From Anaerolineae bacterium (lineage in GTDB: Bacteria > Chloroflexota > Anaerolineae > Anaerolineales > Villigracilaceae): a DNA stretch of 35,165 bases. The position numbers were made by a program, and so were the translations under genes. The stretch lies in the NCBI GenBank assembly GCA_018648685.1, contig JABGQT010000091.1, positions 1 through 35,165 of the forward strand. Direction: 5' to 3'. Below are positions 14,034 to 22,762 of this stretch, in pieces; position 1 is the stretch's first letter, and every line of letters begins with the position of its first letter. Below the pieces are notes generated by a model. The model did not search any database and had not been told where the DNA came from. It worked only from the letters and a program-made list of their open reading frames with translations.

Positions 14034-15008
14034 CTAAAAGCTTTCGCTTTCAAGCAAACCTCGAATAACTGTTTTTTGTTGAGAAATTAGACTCTTCACC
14101 ATATCGTATTTATTAATGACCTCTTCAAATGAAATATAAGAGCATTTAGAACGAAGATGGCTAAAAGTTGGGCGAAGAATTTGATTCCGAACAACATTTC
14201 TTCTTTTAGATGATGCGACAATATGTAAGTCAATATTGATGTTTGGTTGCGCTGTAACTAAATCAGACATTCTTAATAATCCGCTATAAATAGATGTAGT
14301 TGACTCAATTTCAAATGCTCGATGTATTACATTTCCATCAATCCAAAGAACGTCTATGTTACTGATTATTTTTCGAGTATTTGCATCAAAACCAAATGTA
14401 GGTAATTCAGTTATCGAGATTTCTGAGAATCTATTATTATCATATTCTTGGCTTTGGTCAGCTTTTGGAGTCCAAACAGAATATCCTGCAGCCAACCCAA
14501 ATTGCATAAGCATCCATTGGATTTGAGTGTGTTTTCGAATTTCGACAGGGGATGCTTTCTTCTCAATTTCCTTATCTTTTTCTTTAGAAGGAGCCTCATC
14601 AAACTCTTTTGTTTCTGGATAATTATTTACATGCTCAGTAATGTCTAGCAATGGTGTTCCGGTTACACGGAATAGATATTTCCCTTGCCTAAGTTCAATA
14701 TTTACTCTATTCGTTGGTGAGTTTTCCATTACTTTGCTTAGGAGTTCATAAGGAATTATTGCAACGGTGTTTTCATCTCCACAAATGAGAGCAGCAAATT
14801 CTCCAACTTTGCCTTGCCCTGAAAATTTTCCTGAAAGGAAATCCGTTTGTATTCCATAGAAAAAGTTGTCACGTTGATGCTTTTTTGAATTACCAATAGC
14901 TAATACAATTTGTCCCCCGAAGTCTAAGACATTCCCTCTCCCAACCTTTTTTGGAGAGCCGTACTTGTTTTCCATTAACTCAATAAACTTATCTGTTGAG
15001 TTTTTCAT
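14034..15008 (-). CDS. Putative PD-(D/E)XK-fold nuclease-like protein
   Basis: A 324-residue protein. The N-terminal third (to about 120) is a mixed alpha/beta domain that I do not recognise; a charged linker (about 130-160) follows. The C-terminal half holds IDVLWIDGNVIHRAFEIEST, whose Asp219, Glu233 and Glu235 (D-Xn-E-X-E) have the spacing of a PD-(D/E)XK nuclease core. TSIYSGLLRMSDL and LHIVASSKRR come next. The ATG at 15008 is preferred over 15080 because the upstream extension crosses a TATAAT box (15087-15082) and AGGA precedes 15008. The usual catalytic Lys is not obvious. No methyltransferase or partner gene is adjacent. It could be a lone restriction or defence nuclease, or a DNA-maintenance protein. 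Confidence 0.6.
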   Translation of the reverse strand: MKNSTDKFIELMENKYGSPKKVGRGNVLDFGGQIVLAIGNSKKHQRDNFFYGIQTDFLSGKFSGQGKVGEFAALICGDENTVAIIPYELLSKVMENSPTNRVNIELRQGKYLFRVTGTPLLDITEHVNNYPETKEFDEAPSKEKDKEIEKKASPVEIRKHTQIQWMLMQFGLAAGYSVWTPKADQSQEYDNNRFSEISITELPTFGFDANTRKIISNIDVLWIDGNVIHRAFEIESTTSIYSGLLRMSDLVTAQPNINIDLHIVASSKRRNVVRNQILRPTFSHLRSKCSYISFEEVINKYDMVKSLISQQKTVIRGLLESESF

Positions 15009-15118
15009 AGTGGTTATTTTCCTGAGATGGGCAAAATGTAGGAAACTGAGTTCAATATTTCCAACTAGAGATGATTTCAAGATTATAACAGTTCCCTATA
15101 CAAGGATATTTTTTCCAT

Positions 15119-18100
15119 CTACCCCCCAATCTCCTCGATTCGCCAATCTTCGCTGCCCAGCACCGTTTTCAGGCGTGCCAGCATCTCGTCGCAGATGCGC
15201 GTATTATAATTCGGGAAATCGATCAGGTGCCCCTTCTCCCCTTCAAAAATTTGCAGCGAAAACTTATCTTTCCCCGGGAAAGAGATCAGCACGCCATGAA
15301 TATTCTTCAGACGGCGTTTATCGCGTTCTATGCTCCCGTTCGGTTTAACCGCCACAGTAATTAATCGTGGGGGATGTTCAGATTGCTTCTGATCAAAAAG
15401 ATCCAGATTAGGGATGGACTTGCGTACTTCCTCAGCGACTCTATCTTCCGCCTCGTTCTCGTTTTGGGCAGGTTCACCTTGTGGAGACTCTGTGGCAGGC
15501 TCAGGCATCGGCGCGTTAACGGGTTTAACGCTTTCTGCTTCGTAGAGGGTTTCCGCCCAATCTTCGGGGAAGGCTTCTGGCTGCGGGGGCATTCCGCTGT
15601 CGTCGAAACTTTCCTCCACAACGGGTGGCGGCGCTTCTTTAACGGTATATGTCGTGGGTGCAGTTTCTGCAATTTTCCGTTTTTCGGGGGGAGGTGTTTG
15701 TTTTACAGGAGCAGGCTGAACCGCGCGCGCTTTCGGCTTTTCATCCACTTCTTCAACAGGAGGGTTTTCCACCGAAGTAACAATGTTGAACTCGGTTGAA
15801 ATTTTATCTACCAGGATTTTTGGCGGGGTATTCGAGGCATCTGCCTTCCCGCTAATGACGACGATCTTACCCTCTTCACAAAGTTCTCTGTGCTGCTGCC
15901 AAGTGCGGGGAAAAACGACCAGTTCGATAATTCCGAACATATCGTCGAGGGTCACAAATCCCATTGGTTTGCCGTTTTTGGTCTGATAAGGGCGCACACC
16001 AGCGATGATGCCCGCCACCCGAACAGGCTGATCTTGCCGCACATCAGGGAGGGTGGCAGCTGTATGTGTGACGATATCTTTAAAGGTTTTTTGATAGCCA
16101 GAAAGCGGGTGATCCGACACATAGATGCCGATCAGTTCACGCTCCCAGCCGAGTAGAATGCGCTGGTCTATTTTATCGCCGGGCCTTAAATGGATCTCGT
16201 TACTGATGCCCGTTTCTGCGCCAAACATGCTGATCTGACCAGCGTCTTTGGCTTTAAAATGCGAGCTGCTGACGGCAATCAGTTGTTCAAGGGATGTGAG
16301 CAGGCTGCTGCGGTCACCAAAAACATCAAGAGCACCGACTTTGACCATCGATTCAAGCGAGCGTTTGCCGATGGCGCGCATATCTACTTCGTGAACGAAT
16401 TTATTGATGTCTGTAAAATCTTTGCCTTCGCGGGCTTTAATGAGCGCATCTACAGGCCCTTGCCCAACATTTTTGATCGCGCCAAAGCCAAAACGAATCG
16501 CGGTTGAGCCATCTTCGTGATATTCGGCAGCGAAATCCCATTCGCTCTTGTTGACGCTGGGGGGCAGAATATCGATCCCCATTTCGCGAGCGTTGGCAGC
16601 ATAATGGGAGACCTTTTCGGTCACGCCATAAAAGACCGACATGAGGGCGGTCATATATTCGGTGGGGTAATTGGCTTTCAGATAAGCGGTCTGCACAGCG
16701 ATCGTGCCGTAGGCTGCCGCGTGAGATTTGTTAAAACCGTAGCGGGCGAATTCTTCCCAGTCGTCAAAGATGGCGGTTGCGACACTTTGCTCAATCCCGT
16801 TTTTGACGCCGCCCTTGATGAATTTCTCGCGATGGCGCGCGACTTCTTTCATTTTTTTCTTCGAGATGGCTTTTCGCAAATTATCCGATTCGGGGCCGCT
16901 ATAGCCGCCCAATTCCACCGCCGAGCGCATGATCTGTTCTTGATAGATCGGGATGCCATAGGTGGATTCGAAGATCGGCTCCATCGAAGGATGCCTGTAA
17001 GTGACCTCTTCTTCGCCATTCATCCGCTTGATATAGGAGGGGATAAATTGCATCGGACCCGGACGATAGAGCGCGACCATAGCGATCACATGGTCGAGGG
17101 TTTTGGGCTGCATTTTGACCATCCAGCCCGTCATGCCGCCGCCTTCCAATTGGAAGACGCCAGCGGTATTCCCTGAGCCGATCAATTCAAAGGCTTTTTC
17201 ATTGTCGAGAGGAATATTCTCGAGGTGATATTTTTTTCCATAACGTTTTTCGATCTGGGCAGCGGCACGGGCGATAACAGTGAGCGTGGAAAGCCCCAAA
17301 AAGTCTACTTTGAGCATGCCCATTGCATCGAGAATACCCATCTCAAATTGGGTCACGGTTTTAATGGGCGTATTTTCAGAATTTGATGTGGGGCGGTGTA
17401 GCGGCAGATATTCGACAATGGGCTTGTCAGCGATGACGACGCCTGCGGCGTGTGTGCCTGCATTACGAACAACGCCTTCCATCCCCATCGCTGTATCAAT
17501 AAGTTCTTTGACATGGGGCGCAGAGTTGTACATTTTCTTGAAATCTTGCACATCTTCGAGGGTGCCCTCCAGCGTAACGCCTTTGCCTGATATAGCCGGA
17601 ATCAGTTTGGCGATCTGATTCACTTCGCTGAGGGGAATATCCATCACTCGCCCTACGTCACGGATGGCGGCTTTTGCACCCATTGTGCCAAAAGTGATGA
17701 TCTGGGCAACTTTATCGTCGCCGTATTTTTCGGCGCAGTAGCTCATCATTTCGTGGCGGCGGTCGTCACGGAAATCGAGATCGATATCGGGCATCGAGAT
17801 GCGCCCGGGGTTTAGAAAACGCTCAAAGATGAGATCGTGCTCAATGGGGTCGATTAAGGTAATTTCAAGCGCGTAAGCGACAATTGATCCTGCAGCGGAA
17901 CCGCGTGTGGTGTACAAAATCCCGCGTTCCTGGGCTTCGCGGACCAAATCCCAAACGATGACAAAGTAGGCATCAAATCCCATGGTGTGGATGATATTGA
18001 GTTCGTAATTTAAGCGTTCACGAATAACTTTATCGTCCGCATGTTTGCCGTAACGATACTCCAGACCTTTTTCGCAAAGATGGCGTAAATAACTTTCTTC

Positions 18101-18976
18101 GGTGTGGCCCTCGGGCACGTCAAAGTGGGGCAGATGATATTCTTTGAAATCGAGATCAACATGGCAACGTTCTGCGATCTCGAGAGTGTTGGTCAGTGAT
18201 TCAGGCACTTCTTTGAAGAGATCGTACATCTCTTCGGGCGAACGGAAATAATAGGATGGATCATCCATCTTCATCCGTTTTTCGTCTTTGAGCAACGCCC
18301 CAGTTTGGATAGCAAGCAGAATATCCTGCAATTTGGCATCGCTGGGTTTGATATAGTGAACGTCATTTGTGGCAACAAATTTTGCCGAATATCGCGCACC
18401 CATCTCAACGAGTTTTCGATTCAGCTCGGTCAGTTCGACGATATTATGCTGCTGTAACTCGACGTAGAAATTCTCTTCGCCAAAAACTTCGTAATACCAG
18501 TCCATTTTGTGGATGGCCTCTTCGGGATTTTCTCGAAGTAGCGCACGTGGAATTTCAGCAGACATACAACCCGAAGTGGCGATCAGCCCCTCGGCATGAT
18601 CGGCGAGAAAGTCATGGTCAATGCGCGGGTAATAATAGAAACCATCTGTCTGCGCAGCAGAAGTGATCTGGAGCAAATTCCTGTAGCCCACATCATTTTT
18701 TGCGAGCAAAAGCAGATGAGATGATTTTTTATCGAGTTTTGAGTCGCGGTCATTCATTCCCCGTGCGGCCATATAAGCTTCTACGCCGATGATGGGTTTA
18801 ATATCTACGGCTTTGGCAGCATCATAAAATTCCTTTACCCCAAACATTGTCCCGTGATCGGTGATGGCAACCGCAGGCATATTCATCGCTTTTGCGGTAG
18901 CAACGAGTTTCTTGATATTGCTTAAACCATCAAGAAGGGAATATTCGGTATGGACATGAAGGTGAGCAAAGGACAT
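15119..18976 (-). CDS. dnaE: DNA polymerase III alpha subunit
   Basis: Replicative DNA polymerase, 1285 residues. The PHP domain is at the N-terminus (HLHVHTEYSLLDG), and its metal-binding motifs look intact (HxH 7-9, ITDHG, GVEAY, ATNDVHY), so a PHP exonuclease may be active. The polymerase active site is PDIDLDF (D397, D399) plus KVDFLGL (D558). A clamp-binding motif QISMF lies at 914-918, followed by the OB domain (about 945-1060). A proline- and acid-rich linker of about 138 residues (1064-1201) carries a second clamp-motif-like sequence, NLDLF (1190-1194). The last 84 residues (from PPRLITVAVK) form a C-terminal domain that I associate with Chloroflexota DnaE. The linker makes it longer than the E. 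coli protein (1160). The ATG lacks a Shine-Dalgarno sequence and may be leaderless. Confidence 0.97.
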   Translation of the reverse strand: MSFAHLHVHTEYSLLDGLSNIKKLVATAKAMNMPAVAITDHGTMFGVKEFYDAAKAVDIKPIIGVEAYMAARGMNDRDSKLDKKSSHLLLLAKNDVGYRNLLQITSAAQTDGFYYYPRIDHDFLADHAEGLIATSGCMSAEIPRALLRENPEEAIHKMDWYYEVFGEENFYVELQQHNIVELTELNRKLVEMGARYSAKFVATNDVHYIKPSDAKLQDILLAIQTGALLKDEKRMKMDDPSYYFRSPEEMYDLFKEVPESLTNTLEIAERCHVDLDFKEYHLPHFDVPEGHTEESYLRHLCEKGLEYRYGKHADDKVIRERLNYELNIIHTMGFDAYFVIVWDLVREAQERGILYTTRGSAAGSIVAYALEITLIDPIEHDLIFERFLNPGRISMPDIDLDFRDDRRHEMMSYCAEKYGDDKVAQIITFGTMGAKAAIRDVGRVMDIPLSEVNQIAKLIPAISGKGVTLEGTLEDVQDFKKMYNSAPHVKELIDTAMGMEGVVRNAGTHAAGVVIADKPIVEYLPLHRPTSNSENTPIKTVTQFEMGILDAMGMLKVDFLGLSTLTVIARAAAQIEKRYGKKYHLENIPLDNEKAFELIGSGNTAGVFQLEGGGMTGWMVKMQPKTLDHVIAMVALYRPGPMQFIPSYIKRMNGEEEVTYRHPSMEPIFESTYGIPIYQEQIMRSAVELGGYSGPESDNLRKAISKKKMKEVARHREKFIKGGVKNGIEQSVATAIFDDWEEFARYGFNKSHAAAYGTIAVQTAYLKANYPTEYMTALMSVFYGVTEKVSHYAANAREMGIDILPPSVNKSEWDFAAEYHEDGSTAIRFGFGAIKNVGQGPVDALIKAREGKDFTDINKFVHEVDMRAIGKRSLESMVKVGALDVFGDRSSLLTSLEQLIAVSSSHFKAKDAGQISMFGAETGISNEIHLRPGDKIDQRILLGWERELIGIYVSDHPLSGYQKTFKDIVTHTAATLPDVRQDQPVRVAGIIAGVRPYQTKNGKPMGFVTLDDMFGIIELVVFPRTWQQHRELCEEGKIVVISGKADASNTPPKILVDKISTEFNIVTSVENPPVEEVDEKPKARAVQPAPVKQTPPPEKRKIAETAPTTYTVKEAPPPVVEESFDDSGMPPQPEAFPEDWAETLYEAESVKPVNAPMPEPATESPQGEPAQNENEAEDRVAEEVRKSIPNLDLFDQKQSEHPPRLITVAVKPNGSIERDKRRLKNIHGVLISFPGKDKFSLQIFEGEKGHLIDFPNYNTRICDEMLARLKTVLGSEDWRIEEIGG

Positions 18977-18983
18977 GAGTTTA

Positions 18984-19012
18984 GTATGGTATTGATCGGT
19001 CGAGTTGTCAAA
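18984..19012 (-). promoter_or_regulatory. Candidate leaderless promoter of dnaE
   Basis: On the minus strand TTGACA (19012-19007) and CATACT (18989-18984) are separated by 17 nt, and the dnaE ATG lies six bases after the -10 box. Transcription would start at or next to the ATG. A TATAAT (19089-19084) further upstream is an alternative that would give a leader of about 100 nt. Confidence 0.5.
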
Positions 19013-19261
19013 GGGACAAGAGGTTGATTGCCTTTAGATTGACGATTACAGAAGACAAACTTACTGCTAAGAAAGCTAAAGCGATTATAGCACGCAGAGA
19101 ATTATTAGAACCTATGTTTTGCTTAAAAGTTAAGATGTTTTAAGGTTACCGAAGTTTTTTCTTCATTCTCGGACAATGCTTTTTTGGAGAAAATGCTTTA
19201 TCTGAGCTACAATTGATAACAATACTCTAGCCACCTGACAGTTTGTTAAAAAGAACATTTG

Positions 19262-19372
19262 CTGGTTGAGTAGGCGATGCCTTTCGCCGTATCGAAACCA
19301 AAATTAGCAAGAAAATTACGCTTTGTGGTTTCGATACATCCCTCTAAGAGCATTCGGGACTACTCAACCACC
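19262..19372. repeat. Large palindromic intergenic repeat
   Basis: Two inverted units (19262-19300 and 19326-19370) share GGTTGAGTAG and GTATCGAAACCA at matching ends, with a more variable middle. The 444-nt gap 18977-19420 between divergent dnaE and the MazG-like gene otherwise holds promoter-like A/T-rich sequence. A related single unit with GGTGGCTGAGTAG and GTATCGAAGCCACC is at 25293-25340. Confidence 0.7.
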
Positions 19373-19420
19373 TTCAAAAATATAGATGTCGGGCCTACAG
19401 AAAATACTCATAGGTAAAAA

Positions 19421-19750
19421 ATGAACTTTAACGATTACCAGAAAAAATCTCGTAAAACCGCAAAATATCCATCCATCGGCCATCCTATCGTTTACCCCGC
19501 ATTAGGATTAGTTAACGAAGCCGGTGAAGTAGCAGGCAAGATCAAAAAAGTTTTTCGTGATAAAGACGGAGAGATCAATGGAGAGACTAAATCTGCTCTC
19601 AAGGCGGAACTCGGCGATGTACTTTGGTATCTCGCCCAACTCGCCACAGAACTTGACCTGACGCTCGAAGAGATCGCAGAATATAATATAGATAAACTTT
19701 ATGGTCGCCTTGAGCGCGGTACCATTGGTGGCGATGGAGATGAAAGATAG
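19421..19750 (+). CDS. MazG-like nucleoside triphosphate pyrophosphohydrolase
   Basis: A 109-residue all-helical protein of the MazG superfamily, which hydrolyses NTPs or dNTPs to the monophosphate and pyrophosphate. The paired metal-binding motifs are visible: EAGEVAGKIKK (E-x-x-E type, about 33-43) and ELGDVLWYLAQL (E-x-x-D, about 63-74). It is a single-domain form and probably works as an oligomer. The start at 19421 has an AGGT sequence nearby. It could serve nucleotide-pool cleaning. The neighbouring dnaE is divergent, and clpC downstream has its own promoter. Confidence 0.85.
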   Translation: MNFNDYQKKSRKTAKYPSIGHPIVYPALGLVNEAGEVAGKIKKVFRDKDGEINGETKSALKAELGDVLWYLAQLATELDLTLEEIAEYNIDKLYGRLERGTIGGDGDER

Positions 19751-19759
19751 ACTAAGTGT

Positions 19760-19914
19760 CTATCCTAAAAATAAAACAGATGTGCATTGCATCTTTAAGA
19801 TGTGTTGCACATCGGCTCTAAAACACAAGGAAATTCCTTTGGAAACCCGACATGCAACGCACTTTCAAAGTGCAACGCATGCCTATCAATCCTTTTCTAA
19901 TATTTTTGGATAGG
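19760..19914. repeat. Composite hairpin element, MITE-like
   Basis: Outer inverted ends CTATCCTAAAAATA (19760-19773) and TATTTTTGGATAG (19901-19913, one base shorter) enclose two internal hairpins: 19779-19813 (GATGTGCATTGCATCTT paired 14 of 17) and one around 19849-19880 (CATGCAACGCACTTT and its partial complement). The gap 19751-20188 contains no convincing gene. A 70-codon open frame across it simply reads the hairpins. Confidence 0.55.
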
Positions 19915-20012
19915 TTTAAAAGGTAGCAATAGACAGGTACTCAATTAGACTACACGACTAAATATCAGATTTCTCTAATCTTTTTCCTATACTTTCATTT
20001 TTTTATTTTTGG

Positions 20013-20188
20013 TACAATCAAAAATAGACTAAACTTGTCTAATTGCATGATAAGGAGGTGGATAACACCTCCTGAAAGATTTTAGGGGATTAACGATTTC
20101 CCAAAGGAATGAGATTTAATCCCAAACGCATAAAATAGGTGGTTGCCGCCTGCGTTTTATACACGCTAAAAAGCAACAGGAGTTAACT
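20013..20188 (+). promoter_or_regulatory. clpC promoter candidate and hairpin-rich leader
   Basis: A -10-like TACAAT (20013-20018) would give a leader of about 165 nt. The leader holds three successive stem-loops: 20053-20073 (AGGAGGTG, 5-nt loop), 20086-20123 (outer GGGATTAA pairing with TTAATCCC) and 20124-20157 (AAACGC and AGGTGG paired). The first stem contains an anti-Shine-Dalgarno-like purine run (AAGGAGGTG). No CtsR-type tandem heptamer was found. A short inverted repeat AGAC-7-GTCT lies at 20026-20040. Confidence 0.5.
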
Positions 20189-22699
20189 ATGGCAAGCATG
20201 GAACGCTTTACCCAGCGCGCCCGTCGAGTACTTGGCCTCGCACATGAAGAAGCCGAAAAAGCCCGCAAAGAATCCCTCGGAACAGAAGACCTCCTTCTCG
20301 GCTTACTGATCGAAGAAGGTGGTGTAGCAGGCCGTGCCCTGCGTGAACTTGGTCTCGATGTTGAGCGAGTCCAGGAGATCATTCAACGTGTCACAAAAGA
20401 AAATAGCAAATCCGCCGATGAAGGCAAACCTAGCCTTGCCCCAGAGACACAAAAAGTTCTTGAATTCGCGATCGAAGAAGCCCGCTCTATTGGGCATCAT
20501 TATATTGGCACCGAGCATTTGCTCCTTGCCCTCACACGCAGCGATGGAACGGTCAAATTCGTTTTTGATAAGTTAGGATTACCCCCCGAGAAAATCCGCA
20601 AGCAAGTAAGACGAATATTGGACGAAGGCGCATCCTCCTCTGCCCCAACATTGGGACGAGGCAAACGTGCCCCTCGGCAGGCTCCCGCTAAAAAAGAGCA
20701 GAAGAAGACTCCCCTCGTCGATCAACTTGCCACTGATCTAACTGCCCTCGCTGAAGAGAAAAAGCTTGACCCCGTCATCGGCCGCCAAACCGAAATTGAG
20801 CGTGTTATCCAGATTTTGGCACGTCGTACAAAAAACAATCCTGCCCTTATCGGCGAACCCGGTGTTGGTAAAACCGCCATCGTCGAAGGTCTAGCCCAAC
20901 GCATCGTGGATGGGGATGTCCCCGCTCCGCTGATGAAGAAACAAGTCCTCCAATTGGATGTTGGTTCCCTCGTTGCAGGGACAATGTACCGTGGTCAATT
21001 TGAAGAACGTCTCAAACGCGTGATCGATGAACTTAAAAAATCAGGCGCGATCCTCTTCATTGATGAAGTGCATATGCTCGTTGGTGCAGGGTCTGCCGGT
21101 TCAGCCGTAGACGCTGCCAATATCCTTAAGCCTGCGCTTTCTCGTGGTGAACTCCAGGTTATCGGCGCAACCACGATGGATGAATATCGTAAAAATATCG
21201 AAGCAGATGCTGCTCTTGAGCGTCGCTTCCAGTCCATTTTGGTCGAAGAACCCTCCGAAGAAGAGACCATTGCCATTCTTAAGGGTATCCGTAAGGCCTA
21301 TGAAGATCACCATCACCTCGTCATTTCGGATGAAGCCCTTGAATCGGCAACCCAGCTTTCATCCAGGTATATCTCGGAGCGTTTCCTCCCGGATAAGGCG
21401 ATTGACCTGATTGACGAATCATCTTCGCGCGTGCGGATGTATAAATCCCCCGCAGCTAAAGAAGCAAAAGATCTTTACACGAAGCTAAAAGAAACAAAAG
21501 CAACGCGTACACTTGCCCAGGAAGAAGGCCAAACGGAAGAAGAATTACAAGCCATTGATAGCGCGCTTTCTGCGATTGAAGAAAAAATTGAAAAAATTCG
21601 CACCGGCTGGGATCGAGCAAATAGCCCCGTCGTGAGCGCAGAAGACATTGCCGAAATGGTTTCCATGTGGACAGGTGTGCCGCTGATGCAACTTGCGCAA
21701 GAAGAATCTGAGCGCCTGCTGAATATGGAAGAAGAATTGCGGGAGCACATCATTGGGCAGGATGAAGCGATCGAAATCATCGCGCGTGCCGTACGCCGTG
21801 CCCGTGCCGGTCTTAAAGACCCTCAGCGCCCAATTGGCTCTTTGATGTTCCTTGGGCCGACAGGTGTTGGCAAAACAGAACTGACCAAAGCCCTCGCGAA
21901 ATTCATGTTTGGCAGTGAAGATGCCGCCATTCAGCTAGATATGTCCGAGTTTATGGAGCGCCATACCGCTAGTCGTTTGGTGGGTGCCCCTCCCGGATAT
22001 GTCGGTTATGATGATGCCGGGCAACTCACCGAAGCGCTCCGCCGCCGCCCTTATTCGATCGTTGTTTTTGACGAAGTTGAGAAGGCACATGGTGAAGTTC
22101 ATAATATGCTCCTCCAGATCATGGAAGAAGGACATCTCTCCGATGCGCGCGGTCAAAAGGTTGATTTCAGCAACGCTATCATCGTCATGACCTCCAACGT
22201 TGGTGCAGATATGATCAAAAAGCAAGGCTCGCTCGGCTTCCAGCTAAAGCAAGATAAAGAAGTCGAAGAACGCCTTTCTTATGAAGAGATGCGCAAAAAT
22301 CTCACAGAAACGCTCAAGCGCGAATTCCGCCCTGAGTTTATCAACAGATTGGATGGCGTGGTCGTTTTCCGCGCGCTCAACGAAGAAGATATTCAGGAAA
22401 TCGTTTCTCTTGAACTCGCAAAAGTCTCCGCTCGCCTCGTCGAACATGGTCTCGTTCTGAGTGCCACACCCGTTGCCCTCAGGCAACTTGGCGAACTGGG
22501 ATACGATCCCGAAATGGGTGCACGTCCACTCAAGCGCGTCATTCAGCAACAGGTGGAAGATCCCCTCTCGGATGCTCTCCTGGCTGGACGCTTTGCTGAA
22601 GGCGACACCATTCTCGTGGATCTGGATGATGGTGGCGAGATCATCCTTATAAAGGAAGTTGCTTCCGATAAAGAGGCGGATGCCCTGCCTGTAGCCTGA
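20189..22699 (+). CDS. clpC: ClpC-type AAA+ protease ATPase
   Basis: Hexameric unfoldase that feeds proteins to ClpP. Two N-terminal Clp repeats (about 1-145) open with FTQRARRVLGLAHEEA. The first ATPase has a P-loop GEPGVGKT at 222-229 and Walker B ILFIDEVH. A coiled middle domain (about 415-475) is of ClpC and not ClpB length. The second ATPase has P-loop GPTGVGKT at 556-563, and GYVGYDDAGQL and MTSNVGAD are conserved. At 836 residues it is normal for ClpC. AGGAG precedes the ATG, and a strong terminator follows the stop. The leader is rich in hairpins. No clpP, mcsA or mcsB gene is adjacent. Confidence 0.95.
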   Translation: MASMERFTQRARRVLGLAHEEAEKARKESLGTEDLLLGLLIEEGGVAGRALRELGLDVERVQEIIQRVTKENSKSADEGKPSLAPETQKVLEFAIEEARSIGHHYIGTEHLLLALTRSDGTVKFVFDKLGLPPEKIRKQVRRILDEGASSSAPTLGRGKRAPRQAPAKKEQKKTPLVDQLATDLTALAEEKKLDPVIGRQTEIERVIQILARRTKNNPALIGEPGVGKTAIVEGLAQRIVDGDVPAPLMKKQVLQLDVGSLVAGTMYRGQFEERLKRVIDELKKSGAILFIDEVHMLVGAGSAGSAVDAANILKPALSRGELQVIGATTMDEYRKNIEADAALERRFQSILVEEPSEEETIAILKGIRKAYEDHHHLVISDEALESATQLSSRYISERFLPDKAIDLIDESSSRVRMYKSPAAKEAKDLYTKLKETKATRTLAQEEGQTEEELQAIDSALSAIEEKIEKIRTGWDRANSPVVSAEDIAEMVSMWTGVPLMQLAQEESERLLNMEEELREHIIGQDEAIEIIARAVRRARAGLKDPQRPIGSLMFLGPTGVGKTELTKALAKFMFGSEDAAIQLDMSEFMERHTASRLVGAPPGYVGYDDAGQLTEALRRRPYSIVVFDEVEKAHGEVHNMLLQIMEEGHLSDARGQKVDFSNAIIVMTSNVGADMIKKQGSLGFQLKQDKEVEERLSYEEMRKNLTETLKREFRPEFINRLDGVVVFRALNEEDIQEIVSLELAKVSARLVEHGLVLSATPVALRQLGELGYDPEMGARPLKRVIQQQVEDPLSDALLAGRFAEGDTILVDLDDGGEIILIKEVASDKEADALPVA

Positions 22700-22714
22700 T
22701 TACGCTAAATTTTG

Positions 22715-22750
22715 TATAGGGGCGGGATAACCCCGCCCCTATAATTTTTA
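22715..22750 (+). terminator. clpC intrinsic terminator
   Basis: A 12-bp G+C-rich stem (22715-22726 with 22732-22743, TATAGGGGCGGG and its complement) is followed by ATTTTT. It lies just after clpC and before the zinc-ribbon gene. Confidence 0.85.
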
Positions 22751-22762
22751 ACGGAGATACCT

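Noticed and set aside
11462..15118. Integron cassette array
   Set aside because: Several small genes share one strand, but I found no attC-like core sites (RYYYAAC/GTTRRRY pairs) in the gaps and no integrase gene.
15361..15799. Open frames on both strands over the 3' part of dnaE
   Set aside because: They are shadows of the proline-rich linker of DnaE in other frames.
19701..19913. Plus-strand open frame of 70 codons downstream of the MazG-like gene
   Set aside because: It starts inside that gene and then reads the composite hairpin element.
20013..20060. CtsR operator before clpC
   Set aside because: No tandem GGTCAAA-type heptamers were found; the short AGAC/GTCT repeat is not the CtsR pattern.
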